Notes under the pieces: generated by a model
What the model was told of the DNA's origin: nothing
The model's input: only the letters and a program-made list of their open reading frames with translations
The model's database searches: none
Shown here: positions 5,254 through 5,279 of the stretch, one piece after another
Layout: every line of letters starts with the position of its first letter
Numbering within the stretch: the first letter of the stretch is position 1
NCBI GenBank assembly: GCA_012841675.1
Contig: DUUG01000129.1
Coordinates: 1-5,279 of the forward strand
DNA: 5,279 bases
Origin: Clostridiales bacterium
GTDB taxonomy: Bacteria; Bacillota; Clostridia; Oscillospirales; QAMX01
Direction of reading: 5' to 3'
Program-made: the position numbers and the translations under genes

Positions 5254-5279
5254 CAGCAAAACGGCGCGGGCAATCGTCC
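5254..5279 (+). terminator. Left arm of a probable terminator, cut by the window end
   Basis: About nine bases after the last gene's stop, the sequence runs through A-rich bases into CGGCGCGGG (5262-5270), then CAATCGT and CC at the edge. The next bases would complete a CCCGCGCCG arm if this is the usual hairpin. The left arm GGCGCGGGCA is the same ten bases found in the complete terminator at 214-223. The right arm is not in view, so this is a prediction. Confidence 0.5.

Overview
The window looks like chromosomal DNA of a spore-forming, anaerobic, low-to-mid GC Firmicute, most likely class Clostridia. The evidence is two small CotF-type spore coat genes, a GGGtGRT-family gene beside a NifU/IscU-like scaffold gene (a pairing I associate with anaerobic Firmicutes), strong AAAGGAGG-type ribosome binding sites, GTG starts and rho-independent terminators. 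The species cannot be named from the sequence. No rRNA, tRNA, CRISPR array, insertion sequence or phage gene was seen.

Layout, left to right. (1) The 3' end of an unrecognised gene on the plus strand runs to 193. (2) A bidirectional terminator lies at about 208-238 between convergent units. (3) A leftward two-gene spore coat operon (713-254) encodes a 61-aa protein and then an 85-aa protein; together they correspond to the two halves of a CotF-like protein. (4) A divergent intergenic region of about 210 bp carries a good SigA-type promoter (826-854) overlapped by an imperfect palindrome. (5) A rightward operon follows: an iron-sulfur scaffold-like protein (932-1624) and, 18 bp later, a GGGtGRT protein (1643-2641), closed by a perfect 12-bp-stem terminator (2655-2689). 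(6) A second SigA-type promoter (2725-2753) drives two tandem paralogous lipoproteins. The first (2790-4022) is interrupted by an in-frame TAG at codon 84. The second (4061-5245) is intact. The window ends inside what looks like the left arm of a further terminator.

The scaffold and GGGtGRT proteins almost certainly act together: they share a promoter, are tightly spaced, and are both rich in conserved-looking cysteines. The process they serve is not established, and this is the most interesting biology here. The two lipoproteins share a lipid anchor, a Thr/Ser/Pro-rich linker and an extracytoplasmic domain with repeated beta-propeller-like motifs (G-x-[VIL]-Y-[IL]). Their ligand is unknown. 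The premature amber codon falls in the linker of the first copy while the 326 codons after it stay open and conserved. That implies either a very recent nonsense mutation or sequencing error, or, less likely, readthrough. TAG ends three other genes in the window, so genome-wide reassignment of TAG is unlikely.
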